Source: Candidatus Villigracilis adiacens (GTDB taxonomy: Bacteria > Chloroflexota > Anaerolineae > Anaerolineales > Villigracilaceae). From it: 64,000 nucleotides of DNA. Positions within the stretch are counted from its first letter, which is position 1; each line of letters opens with the position of its first letter. The notes below the pieces were generated by a model. That model saw nothing but the letters and a program-made list of their open reading frames with translations. It was not told the DNA's origin and did no database searches. The position numbers and the translations under genes are program-made. The stretch spans positions 1-64,000 of the forward strand of contig JADJBU010000022.1 in the NCBI GenBank assembly GCA_016703605.1. Direction: 5' to 3'. This document shows positions 34,420 to 41,544 of this stretch, piece by piece.

Positions 34420-36090
34420 CTAGCTTTCGTAAATGCTGGAACGGCGCTGGCGCTGGAACTGGATGAGCGTCAGACCGAAGATGACGATGAAGAGAATCCA
34501 GGCAATGGCGGAGGCGTAGCCCTGCTGGAAGTTTTGGAAGCCGGAACGATACAGATACAAGACCAATGTGATGGTCGAGTTGTTCGGTCCCTCCGGCGGG
34601 TTCATAAGGATGAAGACCTGCTCGAAGACCTGCATGGCTTGGATCGTGGTGGTGGAAACCACGTAGAAGGTCGTCGGCGCGAGCATGGGAATGGTGATGC
34701 CCCAGAACTTGTCCCAGACTCCGGCTCCGTCCACGGTGGCGGCTTCGTATAATTCGCCGGGGATGTTCTGCAAGCCTGCGAGGAAAAGCACGGTATTGAA
34801 GCCCATCGTCTGCCAGGCGGCGATGATGATGATGGCAAAGAGGGCGGTGTTCTCGTCGGAAACCCATTGGATCTTCGGGTCCACAACGGCGGCAGTGAAC
34901 AGGTTGTTCCAAAACTCGATTCCCAGCGTGATGAAGTAATTGATGTACCCGATGGTCGCGTTGTACAGCCACTGCCAGACGAGGGAGATGCCAACGACTG
35001 CGGCGATGCTGGGCATAAAGTATACGGCGCGGTAGAACTTCATGCCTGGCAGTTTACTGTTGAGAATGTTGGACAAGACCAAAGCGGGGATCACGCTCAG
35101 GGGAACAGCGAACAGCACAAAGGTCAGGGTGTTGCGAAGCGCAAGCCAGAAAAATTTGTCGGCGGCGGCGAAGAGAATCCCGGTATTCCCAAAGGTGAAG
35201 CGTCCCACCTCGTCATAGACTTTGATATCCACGACGTCGCGCGCGAGCTGGTCGGGCGAGTCGAGCGTGGCAAATTTGATATTGAGAATCTTGGCGTAGT
35301 TTTCGAAACCGACCCAATTGGGCGCGCGGATGGCGTCTGAGTCTGTGAAGGAAAAGTAGAACGAAAGCAGCAACGGACCCGCAAAGAAGATGAGGAAACC
35401 GAGCAGATTCGGCGAGAGGAACAGCCAGCCGTTGATGATCTGTTCGTGCCCGGTCTTGACGTTGAGGGCTTGCGCCACGTTGGGGCGGCTCATGGACCAG
35501 AGCGAAAGGCCGAAGATTGCCAACCCGGCAACGGCGATTAATCCGCCCGGCTGGGCGAGTTTACCTATGAAATAAATAATGCCATTGAGCGCATCCACCT
35601 GCCAGAGGAAAAGGAGAAAGCCGCCCAGCATCACCCACCTGCTGACGGTCTTAAGGCTGCTCTCCGCGCTTTTGTTTTTGGTTGGGAAGTATTCCTCCAA
35701 CATGCCGAGGAAATATCCCAGGGCGGTGATGCCGAGGTAGGGAACGCCTTTGCCAAAGGTCTCCCCCAGCGCGTCAATGCCAATGAAAAATTCCCCGGCA
35801 TTGAGCGCGAATACGAAGCAGGCGACGAAGCCGAGATAATCCAGCGCGAGCGACGCCATGCGCCCGGCGTGATTGCGTTTGGAGATTTGAAATGCGCCGT
35901 AAGCGCTTGCCCCAATGCCGATGACGGCCCCCAGCGCGATCAGAATTTTTTGCCAGAGAGGGGTTTCCCCGGCTCCCGTCCAAAGCATGAGGATGGCGAC
36001 TGCCGCCACGAAGGCGAACAACACGCGCCAAACCATGTGGATTCGCAAGACCAGGTTTGTCTGAGCGTCTATCCGTGATGGAGTCGTCAT
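34420..36090 (-). CDS. ABC sugar permease, MalF type, with extra N-terminal membrane region
   Basis: The 556-residue permease ends with a normal MalF-type module (from about residue 240: GWLFLSPNLLGFLIFFAGPLLLSFYFSFTDSD; ABC loop GELYEAATVDGAGVWDKFWGITIPML). The first 235 residues add about six hydrophobic segments (for example VLFAFVAAVAILMLW, YLGITALGYFLGML) that ordinary 290-310 residue permeases lack. ATG 36090 follows CGGAGATAAG; upstream in-frame codons cross the stem-loop at 36191 and are rejected. It follows the binding-protein gene. Confidence 0.88.
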   Translation of the reverse strand: MTTPSRIDAQTNLVLRIHMVWRVLFAFVAAVAILMLWTGAGETPLWQKILIALGAVIGIGASAYGAFQISKRNHAGRMASLALDYLGFVACFVFALNAGEFFIGIDALGETFGKGVPYLGITALGYFLGMLEEYFPTKNKSAESSLKTVSRWVMLGGFLLFLWQVDALNGIIYFIGKLAQPGGLIAVAGLAIFGLSLWSMSRPNVAQALNVKTGHEQIINGWLFLSPNLLGFLIFFAGPLLLSFYFSFTDSDAIRAPNWVGFENYAKILNIKFATLDSPDQLARDVVDIKVYDEVGRFTFGNTGILFAAADKFFWLALRNTLTFVLFAVPLSVIPALVLSNILNSKLPGMKFYRAVYFMPSIAAVVGISLVWQWLYNATIGYINYFITLGIEFWNNLFTAAVVDPKIQWVSDENTALFAIIIIAAWQTMGFNTVLFLAGLQNIPGELYEAATVDGAGVWDKFWGITIPMLAPTTFYVVSTTTIQAMQVFEQVFILMNPPEGPNNSTITLVLYLYRSGFQNFQQGYASAIAWILFIVIFGLTLIQFQRQRRSSIYES

Positions 36091-36190
36091 ATTCTTATCT
36101 CCGTGAAAATGGGCATCCGCGCGGTTACAAAAAAATCTCAAAAGCGCAAAACAGTTTGAATCTTTGGGATTTCTTCGTACACCGGGAAAA

Positions 36191-36220
36191 GTGGGGCGGG
36201 CAATGTACTGCCCGCCCCAC
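36191..36220 (-). terminator. Stem-loop between binding protein and permease genes
   Basis: GTGGGGCGGGCA and TGCCCGCCCCAC form a perfect 12-base stem with a six-base loop, followed on the minus strand by CTTTTCC. Such intercistronic hairpins usually stabilise the binding-protein message and reduce read-through into permease genes, giving excess binding protein. Confidence 0.7.
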
Positions 36221-36238
36221 AAGTGTTACAGGGATTGC

Positions 36239-37636
36239 TTACTGGTTGAAGGCTTTGTTGGCTTCGTCGCAGATCGTCGCGCCGAAGTCTTCCACGGTGG
36301 TGGCTCCGGTCAACACGCCCTGGATGGCGGGATCCATGATCTTGTCGAACTCGGGCCACGAGCCAGCCCACAGCGGACCTTCAGCGGTCGGGGCGGCGGC
36401 GGGAGCGATGCCGTTCAGGAACGCCTGATTGTTGGCAGGCGGCGTGAAGGTGAGGAAGGCATCGAGCGCTTCCTGGCTCACACGGCTGGGAATGTTCGCG
36501 CCGAGAGCGGAGATCTTGCCCTGGGTTTCGGCGGTGGTCAGGGACTGAACGAGCGCCCAGGCTTCTTCGGGGTGTTCGGTGTTGGCGTTGATCACATACG
36601 CGCCCCAGAACAGCCAGTTGCCCGGCGTGCCGTTGGGACCGGCGGGCAGTTCAACGACATCCCAGTTGAAGTCCACGGTGCGGACACCCGGAGTCGCCCA
36701 GCGTCCGTTCTGGAACATGGCAACCTTGCCAGCGCGGAAGCCCGGTTCGGGGTCTTCGCCGTAAGGCACAGCTACATCGTAGTCCTGATAAAGCGAGCGT
36801 TGGAAATCGAGACCGGCAAGCGATTCTTCGGTGTTGAGCGCGCAGGCGGTGCGGTCTTCATTAAAGAAGCCGCCGCCAGCAGCGTTCAACCAGACGCCGT
36901 AAGGACCCCACCAGGCGCTCGCGCCGTAACCGTAAATATCAGAGCTGAGGGCGCGGGTCGCCTGGGACACTTCGAGGAAGGCTTCCCAGTCCCATTCGCC
37001 GTTGGCAGCCAGTTCGCGGGGATCGGCAGCGCCGGCTTCAGCGATCAGGTCGAGGTTCAGGTAGAGCGCAAAAGTGGACACGTCGCGGGGCAGACCCCAG
37101 ACCGCACCGGAGCCGTCGCCGGAAGCGCCGGTTTCAGGGTTGTAGGTCAGGTGGTACATGGGACCTTCGTAGAAATCGGCGGCAGTGTAACCATCGGTCG
37201 CGGCAGCGAGGTCGGCGGCGTTGAGGATCAGTCCGCGGGAGGCGAAATCAGCCACGTCGGTTCCGGGAATCCAGAAGACATCCGGGGCGGTGCCGGCGGC
37301 AATTTCAGCGCGGAGTTGGTCCTGGTAGTTCGCGCCTTCGGAGCCGCCGGGTTCATAGGTTAATGTGATACCATCGAGTTGGGTATCGAGTTCAGTACTG
37401 ATCTGGCTGTAAACGTCAATCTCTTCCTGATTGTCCGGGCGGGTGCGCCAGCGCAAGGCAACATCAGCGCTCGATGCTTCGGTGGCGGGAGCTTCAGTTG
37501 CCGCTGGGGCTTCCGTCACCGCTGGCGCTTCAGTTTCAGCGGGGGCTTCGGTGGCAGCCGGGGAACCACAGGCAGCCAGCACAAAAGAGGCGATTACCAG
37601 CAGCCCCATGATCTTCAAAAGCAAATTCTTTTTCAT
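36239..37636 (-). CDS. ABC carbohydrate-binding lipoprotein
   Basis: The 465-residue extracellular solute-binding protein has a lipoprotein signal (lipobox LAAC, Cys23). A TEAPA-rich flexible linker (about 24-60) and a family 1 binding-protein domain (YSQISTELDTQLDGITLTYEPGG, AGTAPDVFWIPGTDVADFASRGLI) follow. It captures a sugar or oligosaccharide and delivers it to the two permeases downstream. The GH31 and GH1 enzymes in the same locus point to alpha/beta-glucosides. It is the first gene after the LacI regulator on the minus strand. Confidence 0.9.
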   Translation of the reverse strand: MKKNLLLKIMGLLVIASFVLAACGSPAATEAPAETEAPAVTEAPAATEAPATEASSADVALRWRTRPDNQEEIDVYSQISTELDTQLDGITLTYEPGGSEGANYQDQLRAEIAAGTAPDVFWIPGTDVADFASRGLILNAADLAAATDGYTAADFYEGPMYHLTYNPETGASGDGSGAVWGLPRDVSTFALYLNLDLIAEAGAADPRELAANGEWDWEAFLEVSQATRALSSDIYGYGASAWWGPYGVWLNAAGGGFFNEDRTACALNTEESLAGLDFQRSLYQDYDVAVPYGEDPEPGFRAGKVAMFQNGRWATPGVRTVDFNWDVVELPAGPNGTPGNWLFWGAYVINANTEHPEEAWALVQSLTTAETQGKISALGANIPSRVSQEALDAFLTFTPPANNQAFLNGIAPAAAPTAEGPLWAGSWPEFDKIMDPAIQGVLTGATTVEDFGATICDEANKAFNQ

Positions 37637-37708
37637 TTATTCTTCTCCTAGAAATTGGGCGAACAAATTGGCATACGGTTGGGTCGGGTTGGTCTTGCCT
37701 TTTGGGTA

Positions 37709-38728
37709 TTACGAGCTCAAATCACCTCCTTTTACAGTGGACTGACGCACAACCAACTGAGCGGGTAATTTAAGAACGGTCTGCTCAACGGTATTGTTTT
37801 GAATAAGGTCGATCAACTTTCGGATGGCTTCCTGCCCGATCAGGGGCATATCCTGCCGCATGGTCGTCAGAGGCGGGTCGAAATAGGAAGACAAAGGCAT
37901 ATCGTCCACGCCGATGACCGAAAGCTGGTCCGGCACTTTCAAGTTGGCATCCCGCGCCGCGCGCATCACACCCATTGCCATGCGGTCATTCTGGGCAAAG
38001 ACCGCCGTCGGCAGGTTTCCCTTCTTCACAAAGTCCGCCAGCGCATCGCTGCCAGAAGAAGCCGACCAATCCCCTTCAAAAACCAAAAACTGGTCGTACA
38101 AAATGCCAGTCTCTGCCAATGCAAGCTTAAAGCCCACAAGACGGTCCTGCGAACAATCCTCTTCCATCGGTCCGGTAACCAGACCGATGCGTTTATGCCC
38201 AAGCGAAATCAAATGTCGCGTGGCTTCGTATGCCACCTTCTCATCGTCCAATGAAATGGAGCAAACTTTCTCATCATGCGAACGAGCCCCCACGAACACA
38301 ACCGGAAAGTTCTTTGGAATGTATTGATACCGGTCATCAGCATAGGGGTTGATGACGATCAACCCATCCACGCGGCGGTGCCCCACCAACTCATCCACCA
38401 AACCCTGAAACGCCTGCGGGTCTGAAGCAGACGAGGAAAGCACGAAATAATTAAACTGCCGGGCTTCCACTTCTGCGCCTTCAATAACACTGGCAAAGGT
38501 ATAGTCTGTAAGATTGGGGGAAATAATGGCAAACGTATGGGTCGAACCGCGCGCCATCGAACGCGCGATCGCACTCGGGCGGTAGCCCAACTCCTCGATC
38601 GCCGCCTCCACCACCGCGCGGGTCTCCGGCAAAACATCCTCGCTGCCGTTGATGACGCGCGAAACGGTCTGGTGCGAAACACCCGCCTGGCGGGCAACAT
38701 CACGAATGGTAGGACGGTTGATAGCCAT
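37709..38728 (-). CDS. LacI-family regulator of the glucoside locus
   Basis: The 339-residue repressor has an N-terminal helix-turn-helix with hinge (TIRDVARQAGVSHQTVSRVINGSEDV, residues 7-32) and a periplasmic-binding-protein-like effector domain (HTFAIISPNLTDYTFASVIEGAE, RRVDGLIVINPYADD, DQLSVIGVDDMPLSSYFDPPLTTM). It probably represses the adjoining binding protein/permease/glycosidase genes and itself. Palindromes at 38739-38762 lie between its promoter and start. Confidence 0.92.
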   Translation of the reverse strand: MAINRPTIRDVARQAGVSHQTVSRVINGSEDVLPETRAVVEAAIEELGYRPSAIARSMARGSTHTFAIISPNLTDYTFASVIEGAEVEARQFNYFVLSSSASDPQAFQGLVDELVGHRRVDGLIVINPYADDRYQYIPKNFPVVFVGARSHDEKVCSISLDDEKVAYEATRHLISLGHKRIGLVTGPMEEDCSQDRLVGFKLALAETGILYDQFLVFEGDWSASSGSDALADFVKKGNLPTAVFAQNDRMAMGVMRAARDANLKVPDQLSVIGVDDMPLSSYFDPPLTTMRQDMPLIGQEAIRKLIDLIQNNTVEQTVLKLPAQLVVRQSTVKGGDLSS

Positions 38729-38738
38729 TTGATTTAAT

Positions 38739-38762
38739 GTGACCGGTCACGTGAACGGTAAC
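38739..38762 (-). promoter_or_regulatory. LacI-type operator pair
   Basis: GTGACCGGTCAC (38739-38750) is a perfect 12-base palindrome with the central CG typical of LacI-family operators. GTGAACGGTAAC (38751-38762) directly abuts it as an imperfect copy. Both lie between the -10 box (38766) and the lacI-like start codon, the position expected for auto-repression. Confidence 0.65.
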
Positions 38763-38765
38763 ATG

Positions 38766-38794
38766 AGTCTACAGAAAAATAACCCCCTTGTCAA
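38766..38794 (-). promoter_or_regulatory. Sigma70 promoter of the lacI-like gene
   Basis: On the minus strand TTGACA (38794-38789) is followed by 17 bases and TAGACT (38771-38766), a near-consensus promoter directly upstream of the operator pair. Confidence 0.7.
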
Positions 38795-38832
38795 GTAGGC
38801 AAAATCAAATGGGAGGCAGGCGAAGACGCAGT

Positions 38833-39132
38833 ATGGCTATACGACAAACCTCGACACCTGATCTCCCGCGCCCCATGGATTTTTCTCACACAACCCGCGA
38901 AATCCAGGATGACCGAATCCGCATCGTCTACCATGGACAAAACCCCGCTTCCTCCTTAACCGCGGACTGGTCCGCCCACCCAGACTTTATCTCCCTCGAG
39001 CCGTTCCTCCCTGCCCCGCCCGCAGACGTAGACCTCGCCCGCATCAAATTTTTTAGCGCACTCTATAAAACATCCACGTACAGCCAATTTAGCGCATGGT
39101 TCGCGGGAATACCTTTTTCTGCTGGGGTATAA
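38833..39132 (+). CDS. Possible small hypothetical protein
   Basis: This open frame of about 99 residues fills the gap between the lacI-like promoter and scpA. The sequence (DDRIRIVYHGQNPASSLTADW, PPADVDLARIKFFSALYKTS) is not low-complexity, but no domain is recognised and no convincing ribosome site precedes the candidate starts (38833, 38875). It overlaps the scpA promoter. It may be a gene remnant. Confidence 0.25.
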   Translation: MAIRQTSTPDLPRPMDFSHTTREIQDDRIRIVYHGQNPASSLTADWSAHPDFISLEPFLPAPPADVDLARIKFFSALYKTSTYSQFSAWFAGIPFSAGV

Positions 39133-39133
39133 T
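39128..39133 (+). promoter_or_regulatory. -10 box TATAAT in front of scpA
   Basis: TATAATTCG sits only ten bases before the scpA ATG, so a transcript starting about seven bases after the box would have almost no leader. Similar TATAATnCG boxes precede upp (55130) and the PLP enzyme gene (57093). No good -35 box is seen. Confidence 0.4.
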
Positions 39134-39143
39134 TCGCGGGCTT

Positions 39144-39917
39144 ATGGAAGGATTTCTCGGCAATCAACTGCGCGGATACAAGGTTCAGACCTCGGTGTAC
39201 GAAGGTCCACTCGACCTGTTATTGAGCCTGATCGAACGCGCCGAATTGGATATTACAGCCGTCTCGCTCGGATCGGTGACAGACCAATACCTCGCCCACC
39301 TGCAGGGATTGGAGCAATTGATTCCCGACGAGATTTCGGCGTTCCTGGTGATCGCCGCCAAACTGGTGCAGATCAAGTCGGAGGCGCTCCTGCCGCGCCC
39401 GCCCGAACGCGAACCCGGAGAGGAAGACCCGGGTCAGTCGCTGGTGGAGCAATTGAAGCTATACAAGCGCTACAAGGAAATTGCCGAATGGATGGAAGAC
39501 AGACAGTCTGAAAACCTGCGCGCTTTTCTGCGCGTCGCCCCGCCGCCCAAGGTGGAGCCAAAACTCGATCTCTCGAACCTGACGCTGGAGAAACTCCTTG
39601 GCGCGGCCGAGTCTGCGTTTGCAAAGGGAAATGACAAGAAGCCGCTGGGGACGGTCATCACCCCGCCCAAGGTGACCATCCGCGAGAAGATCGACCTGAT
39701 CACGAAGACCTTGAAGAACATCCAACGCATGACCTTCAGCGGGCTGATCGCCGATAAGGCAAGCCGGGTGGAGGTGGTCGTTACGTTTCTCGCCCTGTTG
39801 GAACTGGTCAAACGCTATCGCGTGACCGCAAGGCAGGACACGCTCTTCGGAGATATCGAATTCGAACGCAGCGAGGATTGGAACGACGAGGAAGAAATCG
39901 AGATCGAGTTCGAGTAA
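39144..39917 (+). CDS. scpA: Segregation and condensation protein A
   Basis: The 257-residue kleisin subunit of the bacterial Smc-ScpAB condensin has the N-terminal signature YEGPLDLLLSLIERAELDITAVSLGSVTDQYLAHL. An acidic linker with PPEREPGEEDP and a C-terminal winged-helix domain (VVVTFLALLELVKRYRVTARQDTLFGDIEFE) follow. ATG 39144 is chosen; the earlier in-frame codon at 39096 adds a stretch (MVRGNTFFCWG) that overlaps the promoter. The partner scpB is not in the window. Confidence 0.93.
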   Translation: MEGFLGNQLRGYKVQTSVYEGPLDLLLSLIERAELDITAVSLGSVTDQYLAHLQGLEQLIPDEISAFLVIAAKLVQIKSEALLPRPPEREPGEEDPGQSLVEQLKLYKRYKEIAEWMEDRQSENLRAFLRVAPPPKVEPKLDLSNLTLEKLLGAAESAFAKGNDKKPLGTVITPPKVTIREKIDLITKTLKNIQRMTFSGLIADKASRVEVVVTFLALLELVKRYRVTARQDTLFGDIEFERSEDWNDEEEIEIEFE

Positions 39918-39977
39918 ACCGGCGTTCAATGGGCTTTATCTGAATAACCGACCCGCAGGCTGGAAAAGGAACCCCTC

Positions 39978-40604
39978 ATGACTTTATTGCTTCTCATTCG
40001 ACATGGTGAAAATGAATACGTCAAGACCGGGAAAATGGCGGGACGAATTCCCGGCGTACACCTGAATGAAAAGGGGCAGAAACAGGCTCAGGCGCTGGGT
40101 GAGGCGCTGCGCGAGACGCCGATCAAAGCCATTTACGCGAGTCCGCTCGAGAGGGCGATGGAGACTGCCGCGCCGATCGCTGAGTCGCATAAACTGGTCA
40201 TCCAACAGGAAGCCGACCTGATGGATACCCATGTCGGCAAGTGGCAGGGAAAATCGTGGAAGCTGCTGGCGTTGAAAAAGGAATGGAAGATCGTGCAGAA
40301 TGCGCCGTCGCGGTTTCGGTTTCCCGAGGGCGAGTCTTTTCCGGAATGTCAGCTGCGCATCGTCAATGTATTGGAACGGGCGATCAAAAAACACAACAAG
40401 CCGCAGGATATTGTGGCGGTGGTCTTTCATGCAGACCCGATCAAACTGGCGGTGGCGCATTTTATCGGAATGCCGCTCGATCACTTTCAACGGCTGGGGT
40501 GCGATACCGGCTCGCTGACCGCGATCCATGCGGGTGAAACGGGGGCGCATTTGGTGAAGATGAATTACCGCCCGCCGTTCGATTTTTTGCCGAAGAAAAA
40601 ATAA
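39978..40604 (+). CDS. Histidine phosphatase (phosphoglycerate mutase-like)
   Basis: The 208-residue protein has the catalytic LLIRHGENEY motif (phospho-His9, Arg8) and the family LNEKGQKQAQALGEAL helix, plus ASPLERAMETA and the second catalytic His in VAVVFHADPIKLAV. It removes phosphate from a small molecule or protein. AAAGGAACC precedes the ATG. The AhpD-like selenoprotein candidate begins one base after its stop, so the two are co-translated. Confidence 0.9.
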   Translation: MTLLLLIRHGENEYVKTGKMAGRIPGVHLNEKGQKQAQALGEALRETPIKAIYASPLERAMETAAPIAESHKLVIQQEADLMDTHVGKWQGKSWKLLALKKEWKIVQNAPSRFRFPEGESFPECQLRIVNVLERAIKKHNKPQDIVAVVFHADPIKLAVAHFIGMPLDHFQRLGCDTGSLTAIHAGETGAHLVKMNYRPPFDFLPKKK

Positions 40605-40605
40605 C

Positions 40606-41181
40606 ATGCCGTGGATCAAGCAAATCCCGATTGAAGAGGCCACCGGCTTGTTGAAAGCCCAATTCGACTCGGCGCTCAAACGCGCCGGGCGGGTGTGGCA
40701 TATCGTTCACATCATGTCGCTTAATCCGCGCGCGATGCGCGACAGCATTGGTTTTTACGCCACGATCATGATGGGCGATTCGCCGCTTTCGCGGATGCAG
40801 CGGGAAATGCTGGCGGTGGTCGTTTCGGTTGAAAATCATTGCCGCTACTGAACGCAATCTCATGCGCATGACCTCCGTGTTGAGGTCGGAAAAATCTTGG
40901 ATGATGTTGAAGCGGATGCATTCGTCCATGCTGTGGCGCGGGATTGGAAAACCGCGCCTCTTGCGGATGCAGACAAGGCGCTGTGTCAATTCGCCGCCAA
41001 GCTCACCCAGTCACCGGCGGGCATGTCACCCGCTGACTTGGACGAACTCCGCAAACACGGGTTCGATGACCGCGCCATTCACGATGCGACGCAGGTCATC
41101 AGTTATTTCAATTACATCAACCGCGTTGCAGACGCTCTCGGCGTTGAGCCGGAAGATTTTATTCTGCCGTGGGGTAAATGA
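40606..41181 (+). CDS. AhpD-like peroxidase/thiol reductase, candidate selenoprotein with in-frame UGA (C-x-x-U)
   Basis: A single frame from ATG 40606 to TGA 41179-41181 (191 residues) is interrupted only by TGA at 40849-40851, codon 82. The sequence around it reads NHCRY-U-TQSH. In AhpD the catalytic set is Glu, Cys-x-x-Cys and His at -15, -3, 0 and +4; here Glu67, Cys79, UGA82 and His86 fit these spacings exactly, so UGA replaces the peroxidatic Cys. Downstream residues (VEVGKILDDVEADAFVHAVARDW, ATQVISYFNYINRVADALG) complete the carboxymuconolactone-decarboxylase/AhpD fold. A SECIS-like hairpin follows at 40870. It would reduce peroxides or disulfides in the cytoplasm. The Smr gene overlaps its end by four bases. 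Selenocysteine genes are not in the window. Confidence 0.85.
40870..40887 (+). promoter_or_regulatory. Candidate bacterial SECIS hairpin of the AhpD-like gene
   Basis: GACCTC-CGTGTT-GAGGTC forms a six-base perfect stem with a six-base loop. The loop begins 24 bases after the UGA and has G at its second position. Both agree with the published bacterial SECIS model (loop 16-37 bases downstream, G among the first two loop bases). It would recruit SelB with Sec-tRNA. Confidence 0.75.
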
Positions 41182-41435
41182 TGGCGAAACTCAAACTGGA
41201 TTTGCACGATATTTACAATAAAGGCGGCATGATCGATAAGGAGTTAAACCGCATTGTGGAGGAAGCCATCGAGCGCAAGGTTGAACTGGTGGAGATCATT
41301 CCCGGCAAGGGCAGCGGGCAATTGAAGAAGAAAGTTTTGCGGTTTCTAAATCAATCGCACATCAAGAAACTGTACCACCGCGTCGAAAAGGACGACAAAA
41401 ATTTTGGGCGGATTTTTATTCATTTCAGATTTTGA
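41178..41435 (+). CDS. Stand-alone Smr-domain protein
   Basis: The 85-residue protein is a bare Smr domain (LDLHD at the N-terminus, EIIPGKGSGQLKKKVLRFL, then a C-terminal basic strand). Smr domains, found at the C-terminus of MutS2 and in small proteins, are nicking or RNA-cleaving endonucleases; the LDLH motif carries the conserved Asp and His. It overlaps the AhpD-like gene (ATGA), so the phosphatase, AhpD-like and Smr genes form one transcript. Confidence 0.85.
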   Translation: MMAKLKLDLHDIYNKGGMIDKELNRIVEEAIERKVELVEIIPGKGSGQLKKKVLRFLNQSHIKKLYHRVEKDDKNFGRIFIHFRF

Positions 41436-41443
41436 TTAGCTAT

Positions 41444-41539
41444 GTCATTGCGAGGGCGCCCCTGCTTGGCGCCTTGCGCCACAATCCCCAACTCGCGAGG
41501 AGATTGCTTCCTCGGTTAATGCATTCTCCTCGCAATGAC
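41444..41539. repeat. 96-base MITE-like element with 11-base terminal inverted repeats
   Basis: GTCATTGCGAG (41444-41454) and CTCGCAATGAC (41529-41539) are perfect inverted repeats. The interior holds GGAGATTGCTTCCTCGG, matching the dispersed TCATTGCGAG...GCAATCTC repeat family seen in many bacterial genomes. It fills the gap between convergent genes. Confidence 0.7.
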
Positions 41540-41544
41540 ATTTT

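Noticed and set aside
33097..34752. Long plus-strand open frame opposite the permeases
   Set aside because: It is the mirror of two well-supported permease genes; its His/Asp/Glu-rich product is a GC-rich antisense artefact. The same holds for 24341-25780 (+), 5024-6154 (-) and 8916-9737 (-).
40849..40897. Treating the AhpD-like gene as two ORFs or a pseudogene
   Set aside because: Both parts are in one frame, the catalytic spacing around the TGA matches AhpD, and a SECIS-like hairpin follows. A nonsense mutation would not need to hit the catalytic Cys codon.
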